This document shows, in pieces, positions 59,635 to 64,000 of a DNA stretch of 64,000 nucleotides. Below the pieces are notes generated by a model. The model made no database searches. It was not told the origin of the DNA and was given only the letters and a program-made list of their open reading frames with translations. Origin of the DNA: Quillaja saponaria. Taxonomy: Eukaryota; Streptophyta; Magnoliopsida; Fabales; Quillajaceae. Position 1 is the stretch's first letter; every line of letters begins with the position of its first letter. The position numbers and the translations under genes were made by a program. The stretch is from NCBI GenBank assembly GCA_029379385.1, contig CM055608.1:24302350-24366349 (forward strand), given 5' to 3'.

Positions 59635-59900
59635 CACGTGACACCTTTTTATTTGCTTGGAGTTTGTGATTTCTAATTTTAGAGTTTTAGTCAAAGGACA
59701 TTCTAGTCAATGAACATCAAGGGTATATTTGTCCCAAAATTTCAGTCAAATTTAAAAATTAAACCTTGTTAATCACAACTAAATACTTGTTATCCACCGT
59801 TCATCACTACCATCCGACGGCATCGAATGGTCCTCAATTAAAAAGGTGGGAACTTACAGAGACCGTCAGATCTAACAGTCACTCACTCTCGGCTATATAA
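59635..59900 (+). promoter_or_regulatory. Beta-tubulin promoter: G-box and TATA box
   Basis: A palindromic G-box CACGTG lies at 59635-59640, and a TATA box in ggctatataaatc at 59894-59900. The predicted start of transcription is about 30 bp later, which leaves a leader of about 60 nt before the leader intron. The assignment rests on position and consensus. Confidence 0.7.
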
Positions 59901-59990
59901 ATCTTTTTAGGGTTCATCTCCCGAAGTCCAAATTATCTCTATCATTTCTCAAAGTTTCCTTTCGATCTGTTCGTCGTACTCAGGTTACAG

Positions 59991-60454
59991 GTACCTCTCG
60001 CCTTTAAGCTCTCAATTTTTTCACTGCATTGCTCTAATCTGTTTGAATTATGCTCAATTTGAATGAATCTATCTTATTGTACTGTATGTGTTTGGCTGGA
60101 TTTATTTTTTCTGATAGATTTTAGTATGAGTTTGTAATTTTTGTTAGTTTCTAAGCTCAAGAAATTTATGTTTCTGACTACAGGATCAGATTTTATAAAT
60201 TATATGATTTTTTTTTTTTTCTGTTTTTGTTGAATTTCTTGTACATTTAGTGCTCTCTGTTCTATTTTGGTTTTTAGAATCGGATCTTCTCTATTTTGTT
60301 TGACATTGTTTTTACTTTTGTTAGTAAGATTAGTAAGAGTTGTTCAAGAGCTAGATCTGCTTAGAACATTCAGATGTTCTGTTGAGTAGAATGTTATATC
60401 AGTTTAATTAATTCTTATGATGTGGAATTTTTTTTTTTTTGGATTTGACTTCAG
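59991..60454 (+). other. Leader intron of the beta-tubulin gene (predicted)
   Basis: Donor ACAG|GTACC at 59990/59991 and acceptor TTGACTTCAG at 60454 bound a T-rich intron in the 5' untranslated region, 20 bp before the ATG. Leader introns that raise expression are common in plant tubulin genes. Both sites fit, but no transcript was available. Confidence 0.65.
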
Positions 60455-60473
60455 GAAAAAAAAAATTAAAAAA

Positions 60474-62298
<1,825 letters not shown>

Positions 62299-62353
62299 TG
62301 AAGAAGGGGATTATTATGACGAAGAGGAGGAAGAAATGGAGCAGCAGATTTGA

Positions 62354-63711
62354 AGCAGCTAAATAATGTAGAGTACATTATACCTAGTTATTGCATTGTG
62401 CTATTAATATCATGCATGTTTGTATGTATGGTAGCTCCCCTTAGATGAAGAATGCCCCAATATGCTTGGAGCCCAACATGGGGAAGTTAAAACGCCTATT
62501 TTTCTTTCTCTCACTTGTTTCTATGTGGTAGTCATGTTTCATCATCACTCTGCGATTCTTACGCGGAGACATTTGGATTTGGAATTTTCATATTGGCTAA
62601 TGCAGTGTGCCCTCTAGTTCATCGGAATGTGGCATCACTTCTTTTTCTTCTTTAATTAGATTACTATGATTATAAATTAGATATTGCAATTCGTGTAGTT
62701 ATTTCCCTGGATGGATTACATCTATTGAAGGTAAATTTATATATCTTACATGTAACATGATGATTTTTTTAGGAAAGTCCTTTGACTACGTCTCATTATT
62801 CGGGTAAATTATAAATTCGTGTAGTCTGCTCTTTTAATAATTCATCTTCAAAATTTTATCATATAAGATCTAGTTGATTACTTATTATTTTGTTGGCTCA
62901 TAAATTGGAGACAATTATAGGTACAGGTTCTGTTATCAAGATCATACATTGAATAATAATAGGGAATTGTAACAGTATTTTGTAGAGTGGTAATGAGGCG
63001 GAGTTATTTACTAATACTCATTATGGAAATGAGACTAATCTTAGATTCATCATTTACTAGGTATATTCGAACTCAGACTCAGACCTAATGAGTTTGCCAC
63101 TTGAATTTTTCCTCTTGTTTTTAATCAATTTTCTCAATAAAAAGACACGGCAAATTAATCCCGAAAGAAAATTTAAGTAGACACTAAAATGTTAACCTTG
63201 ATAGCCTTCTTTGTTATCACATAGAATTCTCTTCCTTTCCTTGTTGAAGATTGGCATTTACATCCATGTGTTTGTTTCAATGAGCGTTAGTTGAAATTTG
63301 GATGACAGTTTTCAAAGTCAATCTTGCAAAATTTCCTCCCTTTTTTTTGGTTTCTTAAACGATGTCCTCTTTCGTAATAAAAAAAAAGGAAAAAAAAAAA
63401 GACCTGATTTAGACATATATTTTTGTGGATATGTTCAAACTCATACTTGGTCTAGAAATCCTTTTTTACAAATATGAGTCAATTATATTGTAACTCCATA
63501 AACTACTATCTGTTTTGCAATAATTTACATAAGCTATTGAATTAGGCATATAACTCGTTTATTTGAATCATAATTAGTAAATAATCACTACTCATCTAAA
63601 TTAGTCATTAAATCTTATAAATTAACTCATAAAAGACTAAATTACTCTAATTATAATTTTTTTTTATCTCTTTTTTACATATTTTTATTTTCATTTTCTA
63701 TGAAACTAAAT
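62354..63711. other. Tubulin 3' region and intergenic DNA
   Basis: Contains the probable 3' untranslated region of the tubulin gene (up to about 62600) and then AT-rich DNA with no gene or recognisable repeat. Confidence 0.5.
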
Positions 63712-64000
63712 TGTCACACCCCTCACAGAGACATGACTGGTCGGAGGAGTAATAACCAAATCTCCATAATCCTGACTCTAAAACAAAGTAACAAATACGA
63801 CTCTTGACCCAACTAAAGAGAAATTCACTGTAAAAGTTTGTTTTCTAAAACAAATAAAAATTTACTGAAAATTTCGATAGAGATTTCTTGATTTCACACA
63901 ACACCACAAAGACAAATAACTAGACTATTATATCATACAAAATTAGACACCTCACAGTTCTAGCATGACTATGAATTTTCACCCTTTGACCTTAAGATTG
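63712..64000 (-). mobile_element. Start of a second gypsy-type LTR, cut by the window edge
   Basis: Begins TGTCACACCCCTCACAGAG and tracks the first 200 bp of the LTR at 51326 (atgactgg(c/t)cgga, ccaaa, gactctta/gactcttg in the same order). It is probably the same family in the same orientation. The rest is outside the window, so solo LTR and full element cannot be told apart. Confidence 0.65.

Overview
The window is nuclear DNA from a eudicot flowering plant. It is AT-rich, its genes have spliced GT-AG introns, and it is full of plant-type transposable elements: Ty1-copia, Ty3-gypsy LTRs, a TRIM, hAT, MULE, a PIF/Harbinger-type MITE and a LINE. The sequence alone does not fix the species. I see no prokaryotic, organellar or viral gene block. 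Three host genes are present: a mitotic B1-type cyclin (minus strand, nine coding exons, 4445 to 1459), a SCAB-type actin-binding protein (minus strand, twelve coding exons over about 27 kb, 32896 to 5773) and a beta-tubulin (plus strand, three coding exons, 60474 to about 62.35 kb).

Layout. 1-1.3 kb is the 3' flank of the cyclin gene. 1.46-4.45 kb is the cyclin gene, with four MSA-like AACGG motifs at 4.63-4.72 kb. 5.77-34.8 kb is the SCAB gene. Its introns have been swollen by insertions. The 13.25-kb sixth coding intron holds a Ty1-copia element (12855-23361, TSD GTAAT). That element carries two later insertions: a 1.7-kb non-autonomous LTR element (13718-15429, TSD CAAGA) and a 4.2-kb hAT element (18737-22908). 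Other SCAB introns hold a LINE tail, a solo LTR of the same copia family, a 930-bp TRIM (28452-29381, TSD GCATC) and a Tourist-like MITE. All twelve coding exons nevertheless splice together in frame to a 491-residue protein. 34.8-59.6 kb has no host gene that I can support. It holds a probable gypsy LTR, a second, almost complete but frameshifted copia element (39283-44047), an antisense copia integrase relic, a MULE transposase relic (47.9-49.1 kb), and an AT-rich tandem array of units of about 0.5 kb (49.19-54.44 kb) split by a 2.5-kb gypsy-type solo LTR. 59.6-62.4 kb is the beta-tubulin gene with its TATA box and leader intron. The window ends inside a second LTR of the gypsy-type family.

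Theme. The three genes all serve cell division or the cytoskeleton (mitotic cyclin, actin bundler, tubulin), but nothing shows co-regulation, and cyclin and SCAB are simply tandem neighbours 1.3 kb apart. The points most worth a second look are: a one-base insertion that replaces the acidic tail of beta-tubulin; a 107-bp duplication that gives the first coding exon of SCAB two splice donors; repeated short tandem duplications (80-122 bp) in both minus-strand genes; the nested insertions in one intron with legible target sites; and the interrupted 0.5-kb array. I found no wholly new biological system.
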